Shown: positions 18,206 through 27,317 of the stretch, piece by piece
Layout of the letters: each line of letters opens with the position of its first letter
How positions within the stretch are numbered: position 1 is the first letter of the stretch
Origin: NZ13-RE01 sp964612975
GTDB lineage: Bacteria; Dictyoglomota; Dictyoglomia; Dictyoglomales; Dictyoglomaceae
Assembly (NCBI GenBank): GCA_964612975.1
Contig: CAZTGC010000004.1
Coordinates: 62,001-126,000 of the forward strand
Length of the DNA stretch: 64,000 nucleotides
Direction: 5' to 3'
Position numbers and translations under genes: made by a program
The notes under the pieces: generated by a model
What the model was told of the DNA's origin: nothing
Seen by the model: the letters and a program-made list of their open reading frames with translations, nothing else
The model's database searches: none

Positions 18206-19674
18206 CTTGTTATCTCCCTATATATTTCATATTTCTTCTCCCAAATTTCAGTATCCTTTGGATAATAAATAATAGGATCAAAAGAATTTCTTATTATTTT
18301 TCTTCCATGGGATAAATCTTTAATGGCACCCCTTGAAATTGCCTGAACCATAATATTCCCCATAGCGGTAGCCTCAACAGGACCCACCATCACAGGAATC
18401 CCTAAAATATTAGCAGTAAATTGAGATAAAAGAGTATTTTGAGAACCTCCTCCTACAATATGGAGCATTTTTATCTTCCCTCCCATAATTTTCTCTAAAC
18501 TTTCAAAAACCTCTTTATATCTAAAGGCCAAGCTCTCTAAAATACATCTTGCTATATCCTCTTTTGTTTCTGGAACCCTCTGATTGGTTTTTTCACAGTA
18601 TTCCTTTATAGCAGATACCATATTAGGAGGATTAAGGAAGGATGCATCATCGGGATTTATAAAAAATTGGAAGGGTTTTGTAGATTCTGCTAATTTTGTT
18701 ATCTCAGAATAAGAAAGCTCTGTTCCTTCCTTTATCCATTCTCTCCTTACACCTTGGAGAAGCCAAAGTCCCATTATATTTTTTAAGAATCTAAAGGTTT
18801 TATTTACCCCACCCTCATTGGTAAAATTAGCAAGAAAAGAATCCTTGTTAATTATTGGCTCTTCAAGTTCTACACCCATTAGGGACCAGGTCCCAGAGCT
18901 TATATATGCCCAATCTTCTCCTTCTGCAGGAACACTGGCAACAGCACAGGCAGTATCATGTCCACAAGGAGAAATTACCAATATATCCTTTAAACTAAAC
19001 TCCTTCCCTATGCTCTCAGAAATTTTTCCTATCTCTGTTCCCGGCATTTTAACTTCCGGCATAATTTCCATAGGAATTCCAAATTTTTCCAAAATTTCTT
19101 CTTCCCAAGAGTCTTTAATAGGGTTATAAAGTTGAGAAGTGGTAGCAATTGAAAATTCTGTCTTCATTTCACCAGTTAACATAAAATTGAAGAGATCAGG
19201 CATAAAGAGGAGTTTATGGGTAGCTTTAAATAGAGAAGAATCCTCTAAAACCATGCTATATAGTTGAAAAAGTGTGTTTATCTGCATTATTTGAATTCCT
19301 GTTAATTCATATATCCTCTCCTTTGGCATAATCTTAAAAGCCTTTTCTAATATTCCATCGGTTCTATGATCCCTATAACATACAGGAAGACCTGCTAAAT
19401 ATCCCTCTTTAGTTACTAATCCAAAATCAACTCCCCAAGTATCTATTCCAATACTTTCAATATCTTTATATTTAGAGAAAGCCTTATTTATCCCTTCCTT
19501 TATCTCTTGAAAAATTTGAGGCACATTCCAATATAACCTTCCCAATATCTCCACAGGTCTATTTATAAATCTATGAATCTCTTCAACTATTAATTTCTCC
19601 TCCTTCAAAATACCAACTAATGCCCTTCCACTTTCAGCCCCTAAATCAAAGGCAAGAAATTTTCTTTCCTCCAT
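18202..19674 (-). CDS. rhaB: Rhamnulokinase
   Basis: The 490-residue protein matches the length of RhaB (about 489) and the FGGY kinase layout. The N-terminal phosphate-binding motif is FLAFDLGAESGRALVG, followed by SIGIDTWGVDFGLV and, later, SPCGHDTACAVASVP and HIVGGGSQN. It phosphorylates L-rhamnulose to L-rhamnulose 1-phosphate in the cytoplasm. The gene lies 14 bases after L-rhamnose isomerase and overlaps moxR by four bases. No rhamnulose-1-phosphate aldolase gene is found in this window, so the next step must be encoded elsewhere. Confidence 0.95.
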   Translation of the reverse strand: MEERKFLAFDLGAESGRALVGILKEEKLIVEEIHRFINRPVEILGRLYWNVPQIFQEIKEGINKAFSKYKDIESIGIDTWGVDFGLVTKEGYLAGLPVCYRDHRTDGILEKAFKIMPKERIYELTGIQIMQINTLFQLYSMVLEDSSLFKATHKLLFMPDLFNFMLTGEMKTEFSIATTSQLYNPIKDSWEEEILEKFGIPMEIMPEVKMPGTEIGKISESIGKEFSLKDILVISPCGHDTACAVASVPAEGEDWAYISSGTWSLMGVELEEPIINKDSFLANFTNEGGVNKTFRFLKNIMGLWLLQGVRREWIKEGTELSYSEITKLAESTKPFQFFINPDDASFLNPPNMVSAIKEYCEKTNQRVPETKEDIARCILESLAFRYKEVFESLEKIMGGKIKMLHIVGGGSQNTLLSQFTANILGIPVMVGPVEATAMGNIMVQAISRGAIKDLSHGRKIIRNSFDPIIYYPKDTEIWEKKYEIYREITR

Positions 19675-19688
19675 TTTTTTCTTCTTCC

Positions 19689-20882
19689 TCAGCCTCTCTC
19701 TTTAATTATTTTATCCATATATCCCCTTTCTCTAAAGGCCTTTAATGGATCCAAGGGAACCCCAATCTCATCTCTCACTTTATATATTAAGGGCATTACA
19801 TCGGTATCAAAGGCGGAGATAAGGATATTTTCAGCCATCACAATATCCTTCTCTTCTTGATATTTTCTTAACATTTTTCTATCTATAATTAAAGCCTTTG
19901 CATAAATTCTATATATATTTTCTACACTCTGGATCATCTCTTCAATCTTTGGCTTTAAATTGTGGGATTCATCTATCATGTATGCAATATCCATCTTTAA
20001 ACCATCCTCTTCTGCAGATACCAATTCATTAAATATTAAGAAGAGCTCATAGGGATTTATAGAACCTGTAGTTAAATCATCATCAGCATACTTTTTATTA
20101 TTAAAATGGAAACCACCTAATTTCCCCTCATCTAAAAGAATAGCTACAATCTGCTCAATATTTGTCCCCAATGGGTGATGTCCTAAATCTATAAGGACAT
20201 GGGCTTTTTCACCTAATTTATTACAGAAAATCAAAGCTGTTCCCCAATCAGGTATATCAGTATGATAGAAGGCAGGCTCGAAAAACTTGTATTCAATAAG
20301 TAATCTCATATTTGGAGCTAAATGATTATAGATCTTTTCCAAACTTTCCTCTAATCTCTTTTTCCTTCTTCTAAAATCATCTTGTCCCGGATGATTTGTT
20401 CCATCTGCAAGCCAAAGGGAAATATCCCGAGATCCCAATTTCTTAGCAATTTCTATACATTCCAAAACATGCTTTATAGCCTTTTCTCTAACCCTTTTAT
20501 CAGGATGGCATAAGCTTCCCAATTTATAATCATCATCCTGGAAGAGATTGGGATTTATTGCACCAGGTTTTAACCCAAGAGATAGAGAATAGTTTAAAAG
20601 TTCATCCCAACCATTATACATATCCCAAGGGATATGAAGGGCAACAGTGGGACATATCCCTGTAAGTTCATGGACTATAGCGGCATCCTGTAGTTTTTCC
20701 TTTATATCCCTTGCAGCTCCCTTTTGTTTAAATACTGCAAATCTTGTTCCCGAATCACCATATCCCCAACTGGGAGTCTCCACTTTAAAACCTTTCAGCT
20801 TCTTCTCAATCTTTTCAATATCAATTCCCTTCTCCTCTAACTTACTTTTTAATAATGCATAACCCCTTTCATACCCCTCCAT
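19689..20882 (-). CDS. rhaI: L-rhamnose isomerase (RhaI type)
   Basis: The 397-residue protein resembles the RhaI-type L-rhamnose isomerases of Pseudomonas and Bacillus rather than E. coli RhaA. The xylose isomerase-like barrel has metal and substrate motifs including ALHIPWDMYNGWDEL, LIDLGHHPLGTNIEQI and GGFHFNNKKYADDDLTTGS. It converts L-rhamnose to L-rhamnulose, the substrate of the kinase encoded next. GGGAGG precedes the ATG by about ten bases. It is the first gene of a five-gene minus-strand operon with its own promoter. Confidence 0.92.
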   Translation of the reverse strand: MEGYERGYALLKSKLEEKGIDIEKIEKKLKGFKVETPSWGYGDSGTRFAVFKQKGAARDIKEKLQDAAIVHELTGICPTVALHIPWDMYNGWDELLNYSLSLGLKPGAINPNLFQDDDYKLGSLCHPDKRVREKAIKHVLECIEIAKKLGSRDISLWLADGTNHPGQDDFRRRKKRLEESLEKIYNHLAPNMRLLIEYKFFEPAFYHTDIPDWGTALIFCNKLGEKAHVLIDLGHHPLGTNIEQIVAILLDEGKLGGFHFNNKKYADDDLTTGSINPYELFLIFNELVSAEEDGLKMDIAYMIDESHNLKPKIEEMIQSVENIYRIYAKALIIDRKMLRKYQEEKDIVMAENILISAFDTDVMPLIYKVRDEIGVPLDPLKAFRERGYMDKIIKERG

Positions 20883-20933
20883 AGTCTTAAATCCTCCCGT
20901 CTTTTAAAATTAGTTTCAGATTTTTTTGTCTCA

Positions 20934-20963
20934 AATATATCATTTATTACTTATTCCCGTCAA
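20934..20963 (-). promoter_or_regulatory. Putative promoter of the rhaI operon
   Basis: On the minus strand, TTGACG (20958-20963) and TATATT (20934-20939) are separated by 18 bp, about 50 bases upstream of the rhaI ATG. No obvious operator dyad was found. Confidence 0.6.
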
Positions 20964-21035
20964 AAAATGTATTTTAGTAGTTTTAAAAGAAAAATCCCAA
21001 ATTTTCCTTAAAGTCCTCCCTTGCCGCCCGGAAAA

Positions 21036-22766
21036 TTATTTTGATTGACTTGGTGCAGTATTAAAACCAAGACTTGAACTCAATTTAAAGGTTATACTAT
21101 GGGATCTCTCACCAAAATAATTAGTATCTCCTGTAACAGTATATTCTCCATCAACCACACCATTAACAGTACCTGTAAATTGCCACGAATTTAAATCTAA
21201 TACAATCTCTAAATCTTTATTCTCTCCTTTGGCTAAATCAAGATTATTTTTAAATCTTAACTCCCTCACAGAATATTCTTGAATCACTCGAATCTTTATA
21301 GGAACTGAAGTATATCTACTGCTTAAAGGGATCTTGATATCCCAATCACTATCAGCTATTCCATCTTTATTAGAATCTTTAATTTTTTTAGTAAAAACTT
21401 GACCTCCTACTTCCACCTCTACATGGAAGTTCTCAGAAGTTATATTTATCTTTTCATTTCTTGCAGTATAAGGAGTAATTCCTTTTATATTTTTAATTAA
21501 GAGCCATACATTTTTATCCTTATATGCAGGCTCTTGAGTTGAATATTCGAAGAGCTTTGTATTCCATGAAAACCCATCCCAATTATAGATTTCTGTCTTA
21601 AATTTCTTTGATCCCACCAAATAATTCACCTTTACAAAAAAATAAATACCTCCAGAGAGAGCATTCAGATTATTCTCTCCAAGAGCAGACATTTTAAAGT
21701 AGGAATTGGATAGTGGATCTTGTAGAATTAAACCTAAACTACCATTAAGAATTAGAGTATTCTTTAAAATTGTAAGTTCTCCTCCAACCCCTGCAGAGGC
21801 AACTTTATAATCCAGTCCCACCTCAGCAAAAGCCTTTGTATCTATAGAAGGCTTTATACTTGCATTACAGAGAAGGGAATTTAAATTAGAACCTAATTCT
21901 AAAGCTAATCCTCCCTTTATTCCAAAGGATCCTTTCACATTAAAGGTTCCCACGGGTACCGAAATAGGAAAACTCCAATCTAAATTGTAGGAGAATCTTT
22001 CCTTGAAATCAAATTTTGTATTAAAATTCCTTTCATATTCTTTCTTTTCTAAGATATATACCCTTAAAAGCCCTTTATCTGTATTTTGTTCCCTTCCAGA
22101 TTTAATATCAGCTTCCACCCTTAAAAGTTCTGTCTTATATCCCAAAACTCCTGCCTTAGCTACCGCATAAGCATTAGAATGAACTTGAGACTCTTCCCCC
22201 TTTAAAGATAGTCCTGTTGAGATGTCAACATTAAAATCATCATCTCCTAAGGGAAGATTCCATTTGCGCTCAAAGGAAAAATTTTTAAATTCCTTTAATG
22301 GTTCATCTTTTGGGACAAATTCCAAAGTTGTGATGGGAGTAATATTTTTGAATAATTTCTTTTGCATCTCTAAGTTATCCTTTTTAATTACGATTCTCTG
22401 AATGACTATCTCCTCCTCTTTGTCCCTTAAAGAATATCCAAGAGCATTTAACTTTTGCTCAATTTCGTTAATCTCTTTTAAAAATTCTTCACCTGAAATC
22501 TTAACGCCATCTTCGAGGGTGATTATCTGGTCCTTTTTAATTTTAAAAAAGGAATAATCAAAGGGTTTAAACTTTACAGGTGGCTTTTTAAAGGTAATAA
22601 GCTTAGAGCTTGAGGAATCCAAAACCAAGGGTGTTCTCAGAGCAACCTTTATGTTTTTAATTGAGGGTTGAATATTAGGAACATTGAATTCTTCTTGATT
22701 TCCTTGCACCAGAGTAAAAGAGAAGAGAATTAGGAGGATAAATAGGAGAATCATTAGTTTTTTCAT
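21036..22766 (-). CDS. Secreted protein of unknown function
   Basis: The 576-residue protein starts with a clear signal peptide (MKKLMILLFILLILFSFTLV, cleavage near VQG). I do not recognise the family. Residues 40-130 are charged and contain a short helical segment. Residues about 160-420 are rich in alternating polar and hydrophobic residues with many Gly, Asn and Ser, suggesting beta-structure (for example FGIKGGLALELGSNLNSL and VASAGVGGELTIL). Residues about 430-545 look like one Ig- or CARDB-like beta-sandwich, with an acidic loop DSNKDGIADSDWD that could bind calcium. It may be a surface or envelope protein. It has its own promoter and shares no operon with its neighbours. Confidence 0.75.
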   Translation of the reverse strand: MKKLMILLFILLILFSFTLVQGNQEEFNVPNIQPSIKNIKVALRTPLVLDSSSSKLITFKKPPVKFKPFDYSFFKIKKDQIITLEDGVKISGEEFLKEINEIEQKLNALGYSLRDKEEEIVIQRIVIKKDNLEMQKKLFKNITPITTLEFVPKDEPLKEFKNFSFERKWNLPLGDDDFNVDISTGLSLKGEESQVHSNAYAVAKAGVLGYKTELLRVEADIKSGREQNTDKGLLRVYILEKKEYERNFNTKFDFKERFSYNLDWSFPISVPVGTFNVKGSFGIKGGLALELGSNLNSLLCNASIKPSIDTKAFAEVGLDYKVASAGVGGELTILKNTLILNGSLGLILQDPLSNSYFKMSALGENNLNALSGGIYFFVKVNYLVGSKKFKTEIYNWDGFSWNTKLFEYSTQEPAYKDKNVWLLIKNIKGITPYTARNEKINITSENFHVEVEVGGQVFTKKIKDSNKDGIADSDWDIKIPLSSRYTSVPIKIRVIQEYSVRELRFKNNLDLAKGENKDLEIVLDLNSWQFTGTVNGVVDGEYTVTGDTNYFGERSHSITFKLSSSLGFNTAPSQSK

Positions 22767-22801
22767 TTTTAATTTATCTCCTTTTCATAAAGATATTTTT
22801 A

Positions 22802-22830
22802 ATTTTATCAAATAAAATTAAAAAACACAA
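22802..22830 (-). promoter_or_regulatory. Putative promoter of the secreted-protein gene
   Basis: On the minus strand, TTGTGT (22825-22830) and TAAAAT (22802-22807) are separated by 17 bp. The -10 box is extended by an upstream TG. A repeated 20-bp motif ends seven bases upstream of the -35. Confidence 0.55.
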
Positions 22831-22837
22831 AAAATAT

Positions 22838-22857
22838 TGAAAAGCGATTACAGATCA
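22838..22857. promoter_or_regulatory. Copy of a repeated 20-bp motif upstream of a promoter
   Basis: TGAAAA, two variable bases, then GATTACAGATCA. The same arrangement occurs on the minus strand at 49053-49072 (18 of 20 bases identical), and a related half is at 49081-49100. Here it lies seven bases upstream of the -35 box of the secreted-protein gene, the usual place for an activator site. The binding protein is unknown. Confidence 0.5.
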
Positions 22858-22898
22858 GAATAATAAATTGGGTGGTAAAAATGTCTTCACCAAGTGCC

Positions 22899-24290
22899 TT
22901 ATATATTAATCAACTTCTTTACTCTTGGCCCTTGGGGGGTATCTTCTATAATATATCCTTTATCTTTTATCTCCTCCCTAATTTTATCTGCCTTTTCCCA
23001 ATTTTTTTCTTTCCTTGCCCTTTCTCTTTCTTCTAATAACTCCCATATTTCATCGGGAACTTCAATTTTAATTTCTGGAGGATTATCTAAGGAAAGACCT
23101 AAAACTTTATCAAATTGGATCAATGTTGATTTCTTTACTTCTGGACTTACATTATTATCCCTAATAAGTTCCCAGACTATAGAGATAGCTTTGGGCATAT
23201 CCAAATCATCATTAATTGCAGAATGGAATCGCTCTTCATACTCCTTGTGAAATTCCACATTCTTTTTAGGATATCTTTTTATATTCTCATATAGCCTATT
23301 CAAAGCCCTTTGAGAAGAGTCTATGGCAAGCCAAGTAAATTTTAAAGGAGATCTATAGTGGGCAGAAAAGCAGAAGTATCTATAAGCAAGGGGGTTATAT
23401 CCCTTTTCTTCTAAAATACTTAAGGTAATAAAGTTTCCTTCAGATTTCCCCATTCTTTTTTCTCCAAGGACCAAAAATTCTCCATGAAGCCAAAAATTTG
23501 CCATAGGTTCTTCATAAGCTGATTCCGATTGGGCAATCTCGTTGGTATGATGAATAGGGATATGATCTACTCCCCCACAATGAATATCAAAGGGCTGTCC
23601 CAGATATTTTGTAGACATGGCAGAACATTCTATATGCCATCCCGGAAAACCAATTCCCCAGGGAGAATCCCATTCCATCTGCCTCTTCACATCCTTTGTA
23701 GAGAATTTCCATAGGGCAAAATCCCATGGGTTCTTCTTTTCAGGATTTACTTCTATTCTTGCTCCGGGAAGAATTTCTTCTAAATCTTGTCCTGCTAATT
23801 TCCCATAATCAGAAAATTTAGAGGTATCAAAATAAATTCCATCGGATATTCTATAGGTATATCCCTTTTCTTCTAAGATCTTAATAAGAGCTATAAAATC
23901 TTCTATATGATCTGTTGCTCTGCACCAAATATCTGGTTCCAAAATGTTTAATTTTTTAATATCCTGCTTAAAGGCTTCTTCATAAAACCTTGCTATCTGC
24001 CATGCATCTTTCCTCTCCCTTTTTGCCTCTAACTCAATCTTATCTTCCCCTTCGTCCGCATCAGAGGTTAGATGCCCTACATCGGTAATATTCATCACAT
24101 GTTTTAATTTATATCCATTATAAATAAGGACTCTTTTCAGAATATCCTCAAAAATATAAGTTCTAAGATTACCAATATGGGCATAATTATATACCGTAGG
24201 TCCGCAGGTATATATACCTACAAAGTATGGATTTATAGGCTTAAAAACTTCTTTTTTCCTTGTTAAAGTATTATAAAGATATAACTCCAT
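22899..24290 (-). CDS. cysS: Cysteinyl-tRNA synthetase
   Basis: The 463-residue class I synthetase has the HIGH-type motif AHIGNL just after CGPTVYNY, whose Cys is a zinc ligand. Further zinc-site residues are GWHIECSAMS and HHTNEIAQSES. The KMSKS loop reads RMGKSEGNF, a variant with Arg-Met-Gly in place of Lys-Met-Ser. It charges tRNA-Cys with cysteine in the cytoplasm. The ATG at 24290 has no Shine-Dalgarno sequence, and the -10 box lies only 11 bases upstream, so the mRNA is probably nearly leaderless. No T-box leader can fit in the space. Confidence 0.95.
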   Translation of the reverse strand: MELYLYNTLTRKKEVFKPINPYFVGIYTCGPTVYNYAHIGNLRTYIFEDILKRVLIYNGYKLKHVMNITDVGHLTSDADEGEDKIELEAKRERKDAWQIARFYEEAFKQDIKKLNILEPDIWCRATDHIEDFIALIKILEEKGYTYRISDGIYFDTSKFSDYGKLAGQDLEEILPGARIEVNPEKKNPWDFALWKFSTKDVKRQMEWDSPWGIGFPGWHIECSAMSTKYLGQPFDIHCGGVDHIPIHHTNEIAQSESAYEEPMANFWLHGEFLVLGEKRMGKSEGNFITLSILEEKGYNPLAYRYFCFSAHYRSPLKFTWLAIDSSQRALNRLYENIKRYPKKNVEFHKEYEERFHSAINDDLDMPKAISIVWELIRDNNVSPEVKKSTLIQFDKVLGLSLDNPPEIKIEVPDEIWELLEERERARKEKNWEKADKIREEIKDKGYIIEDTPQGPRVKKLINI

Positions 24291-24301
24291 AGTATTAAAA
24301 A

Positions 24302-24310
24302 ATTATACCA
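24302..24310 (-). promoter_or_regulatory. Extended -10 promoter of cysS
   Basis: On the minus strand TGG precedes TATAAT (24302-24307), which ends 11 bases before the ATG. No good -35 is visible. Transcription would begin within a few bases of the start codon. Confidence 0.55.
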
Positions 24311-24417
24311 TAACAACTAACTTCTTAAAAGAATTTTAATGTTCGATCTATAACTATTCCTCATCCCTTATGACTATTGAAAAAAATGATAAAATCTGCT
24401 AAATACTAATTACAGTT

Positions 24418-24879
24418 ATGATGAAGCTAGAATTAATATGGAAGGTTTTTTTACTTTCAATGACGCCCATTGGAGAATGTAGAGCATCCATACCATATGG
24501 GATTTATAATGGCCTTTCTCCTATGGAAACTTTTATTTTAAGTCTCTTTGGGAATTCTCTGATGGGAATTTTAATATATTTAAGTATAAATTTTCTTAGT
24601 AAGAATATTTTAAACAAGGAACCTTTGAAGACTTATTATTCTAAATTTATAAATAATAAGTTAAGGAAACTAAAGATATATCATAAAAGCCTTTTTTTTT
24701 CTTTGATCATCTTTATTGCCATACCTTTACCGGGGACTGGAGCCTTTACTGGTGCTATACTCTCAAGAATTCTTGGACTAAGTTTTAGAGAAACTCTTTT
24801 AACTATTTCCCTTGGAGTATCTATTGCTTCTTTAATTATTATATTTTTAACTCTCTCCTCTACTCTAATTTTTATCTGA
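24418..24879 (+). CDS. Small multidrug export-type membrane protein (PF06695-like)
   Basis: The 153-residue protein has about four hydrophobic helices. The motifs TPIGECRASIPYGI and AIPLPGTGAFTGAILSRILG are characteristic of the Sm_multidrug_ex family, related to the DedA/SNARE-associated membrane proteins. The transported substrate is not known, and the family name should not be read as a proven function. It starts at the first of two ATG codons and has no clear ribosome binding site. A TTGAAA and a TAAATA box with 17 bp between them lie upstream. It is divergent from cysS. Confidence 0.8.
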   Translation: MMKLELIWKVFLLSMTPIGECRASIPYGIYNGLSPMETFILSLFGNSLMGILIYLSINFLSKNILNKEPLKTYYSKFINNKLRKLKIYHKSLFFSLIIFIAIPLPGTGAFTGAILSRILGLSFRETLLTISLGVSIASLIIIFLTLSSTLIFI

Positions 24880-24887
24880 AAAAAATA

Positions 24888-24918
24888 TTGACTTAGAGTT
24901 AACTCTAAGTATTATCTT
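24888..24918 (+). promoter_or_regulatory. MerR-type promoter/operator before the MFS gene
   Basis: A -35 TTGACT (24888-24893) and a -10-like TATCTT (24913-24918) are 19 bp apart, the over-long spacing used by MerR-family activators. The spacer contains a perfect palindrome with core CTTAGAGTTAACTCTAAG, centred at 24900/24901. The closely related dyad before the flavodoxin gene has the same distance from its -35. A competing TATTAT at 24910 would give a 16-bp spacer. Confidence 0.7.
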
Positions 24919-24994
24919 GTATTATGTCCATTGATATCTTTTAAAATAAAACTGAGCCATTAGAATTTATCTTTAAGGAGGAATATATAAATTT

Positions 24995-26167
24995 ATGAAA
25001 AATAAAAACTTATTTTTGTTAAAAATTTTTCTATTTATATTCTTTGGTACTTCAGCCTTTACCTTTTTCTTCGTTCCTGTCTATTTAAGGGAACAAAAGA
25101 ATTTTTCTGTGGGAATGATAGGAACATTATCTGCTTTTGCCTCTCTTTTTGGAGCTATTTCTCAAGTTTTTATAGGTTATCTTTCTGATAAATTTAGAAA
25201 AAGAAAACCCTTTTTATTAATAAGTGCCTTTTTCCTGACCTTTATATACTTTTTTATTTTCCCAAGAATAAATTCCTTTATAATTTTTCTACTTTTATAT
25301 CTCTTGTTGGGAATCTGTTTTAACTCCTTAATAACCCTATCCAATGTGCTCATCTTTGATTACTCCATATCAGAAAATATTGGAAAGACATTTGCAAATA
25401 CAAGGGTATGGGCTCCAATAGGTTTTCTAATTATCATGATAATAATTGGAATATATCCAAAATTAACAGAACCCAATATTATGTTTCCCATAATAGGATC
25501 CTCCTTTTTAACAGGATTTTTTATAATCACATTACTAAAGGAACCAAATCTAAAAGCAGAGACAAAAATTATTGAACTTAAAGATGTAAAAAGGTTAATT
25601 ACAAAACCGGATATAAGAAATCTTTTGGTATTTTTCATATTCTATATTATTGCCCTATCGGGTATAGCAGGAAATGTAAATCTTCTAATAAAGCACTTAA
25701 AAGGAACCAACAGCGATATAAGCTGGGCTCTATCTGTATGTGCCTTCACAGAGATTCCTACCACATTTTTATGGGGCTATTTATCGGATAAAATAGGAAG
25801 AAAACCCCTATTAATATTTACCTCTTTAGTTTTACCAATAAGAGTATTTCTCTACTCTTTAGCAAGAAATGCATTAGATGTTATCTTGATTCAGCTTTTC
25901 ACCCATAGCTTTACCTTTGTAATAATTGCTAATATCCCTTTGTTATACATTAATGATCTCACATTAGAAGAGGAAAGAGCTACTGCTCAAGGAATTTTGA
26001 GTATGGCTATGGCAATCTCCCAAACCATTGCATTATTAATATCAGGCAATATAGTAGACATTATAGGGTTTAAGGGTATGTATATATTTCTAACATTTAT
26101 TGCATTGATCTCAACATTTTTTGCTTTATCAAACTTTAGAAAAACTAAAGCTGTTGTAAGTGGTTAA
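24995..26167 (+). CDS. Major facilitator superfamily transporter
   Basis: The 390-residue protein has about 12 hydrophobic helices and the MFS loop signature GYLSDKFRKRKPFLL between helices 2 and 3, repeated in the second half as GYLSDKIGRKPLLIF. It resembles the MFS_1-like/nucleoside-H+ symporter group. The substrate is unknown; export of a toxic compound is possible because the promoter looks MerR-regulated. AAGGAGG precedes the ATG. It stands alone between its own promoter and a glycosyltransferase gene on the same strand. Confidence 0.85.
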   Translation: MKNKNLFLLKIFLFIFFGTSAFTFFFVPVYLREQKNFSVGMIGTLSAFASLFGAISQVFIGYLSDKFRKRKPFLLISAFFLTFIYFFIFPRINSFIIFLLLYLLLGICFNSLITLSNVLIFDYSISENIGKTFANTRVWAPIGFLIIMIIIGIYPKLTEPNIMFPIIGSSFLTGFFIITLLKEPNLKAETKIIELKDVKRLITKPDIRNLLVFFIFYIIALSGIAGNVNLLIKHLKGTNSDISWALSVCAFTEIPTTFLWGYLSDKIGRKPLLIFTSLVLPIRVFLYSLARNALDVILIQLFTHSFTFVIIANIPLLYINDLTLEEERATAQGILSMAMAISQTIALLISGNIVDIIGFKGMYIFLTFIALISTFFALSNFRKTKAVVSG

Positions 26168-26194
26168 TTTCTATACTTCTAAAGATTTATAGGT

Positions 26195-26200
26195 TATAAT
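26195..26200 (+). promoter_or_regulatory. -10 box placed for a leaderless transcript
   Basis: TATAAT ends six bases before the ATG at 26207, so transcription should begin at or next to the start codon. No Shine-Dalgarno sequence and no good -35 are seen. Confidence 0.5.
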
Positions 26201-26206
26201 GTTTAT

Positions 26207-27298
26207 ATGGAGCTTTTTCTTGATGCTCGGATGATAGAATCTTCTGGAATAGGTACTTATATTCAAAATTTGATTCCTTTTTTGAAGGAAAAGGTTAATT
26301 TAATTTTTCTTGGGGATGAAAAGAAAATTAGAAAATATATAAATAATGTAGAAATTATTCCTTTAAAATCACCTATTTATTCCCCTTTAGAACAAATTGA
26401 GATTCCATTAAAAATTAAAAGGTGTGATATTTTTTGGTCTCCTCACTTTAATACTCCCCTTTTTCCAATAAAGGCTAAAAAAAGAATTGTTACCATACAT
26501 GATGTATTTCATCTTGCCTTTTCAAATTATTACAAGTTTTGGGAGAGAAAATATGTGAATTTTCTTGTGAGGTCAGCTGTTAAGATTTCTGATGTTGTTA
26601 TTACAGTTTCTAACTTTTCAAAAGAGGAAATAATAAAATATACAAATGTAGATCCTCATAAGATAGAAGTTATATATAACGGAGTTGACGTAAATATTTT
26701 TAAAGTCTATGAAAAGGAGATATTAAATAAAGTAAGGCTCAAGTACAATTTGCCTGATAAGTTTATTCTCTATGTTGGAAATGTAAAGCCTCATAAAAAT
26801 ATTAAAAATGCTATAAAAGCTTTTGAAATCTTCTCAGAAAAATGTAAGGATTTTTATTTGGTTATTGTTGGCAAGAAAGAAGGTTTTTACAAGGGGGATA
26901 AGGAAGTCTTTTATATTTTACGACGGAATAAATCCCTTTCTAAAAGGATTATTTTCACAGGATATATAGAAAAGGAAGATCTTTCTTTAATATACAATAT
27001 AGCAAATTTATTATTATTTCCATCTCTTTATGAAGGTTTTGGGCTTCCTCCATTAGAAGCTATGGCCTGTGGATGTCCAGTGGTGGCCTCAGATATTCCA
27101 GTTATTAGAGAAATATGTGGCAATGCAGTTTATTATGTAAATCCCTTTGATCCTTGGAATATAGCACAGGGGATTTCAGATGTGGAAGAAGATAAAGAAA
27201 TGAGAGATGAGTTAATAAGTAAAGGTTTTAAGAGAGCTAAAAATTTCACATGGGAAAATTCAGGAAGAAAGTATTTGGAGTTGATTTTGGGATTATAG
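26207..27298 (+). CDS. Glycosyltransferase family 4
   Basis: The 363-residue cytoplasmic or membrane-associated GT-B enzyme has the N-terminal donor/acceptor domain (DARMIESSGIGTYIQNLI) and the C-terminal glycosyltransferase 1 domain (FILYVGNVKPHKNI, FTGYIEKEDL). Its nucleotide-sugar motif is PSLYEGFGLPPLEAMACGCP, with the conserved E-x7-E pattern. It transfers a sugar, possibly mannose or rhamnose, to a surface glycan; donor and acceptor cannot be read. It faces the rml/glf locus that lies downstream on the other strand, and probably serves the same polysaccharide. The start is supported by the family N-terminus although no ribosome binding site exists. Confidence 0.87.
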   Translation: MELFLDARMIESSGIGTYIQNLIPFLKEKVNLIFLGDEKKIRKYINNVEIIPLKSPIYSPLEQIEIPLKIKRCDIFWSPHFNTPLFPIKAKKRIVTIHDVFHLAFSNYYKFWERKYVNFLVRSAVKISDVVITVSNFSKEEIIKYTNVDPHKIEVIYNGVDVNIFKVYEKEILNKVRLKYNLPDKFILYVGNVKPHKNIKNAIKAFEIFSEKCKDFYLVIVGKKEGFYKGDKEVFYILRRNKSLSKRIIFTGYIEKEDLSLIYNIANLLLFPSLYEGFGLPPLEAMACGCPVVASDIPVIREICGNAVYYVNPFDPWNIAQGISDVEEDKEMRDELISKGFKRAKNFTWENSGRKYLELILGL

Positions 27299-27317
27299 TC
27301 TTGAGTACTAAAAATAA

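Noticed and set aside
22858..22898. Possible terminator hairpin after cysS (GGTGAA with TTTACC on the minus strand)
   Set aside because: The stem is only six base pairs, weak, and not followed directly by a U-run.
24291..24417. Possible T-box leader for cysS
   Set aside because: The -10 box lies 11 bases before the ATG, leaving no room for a leader, and no T-box sequence is visible.
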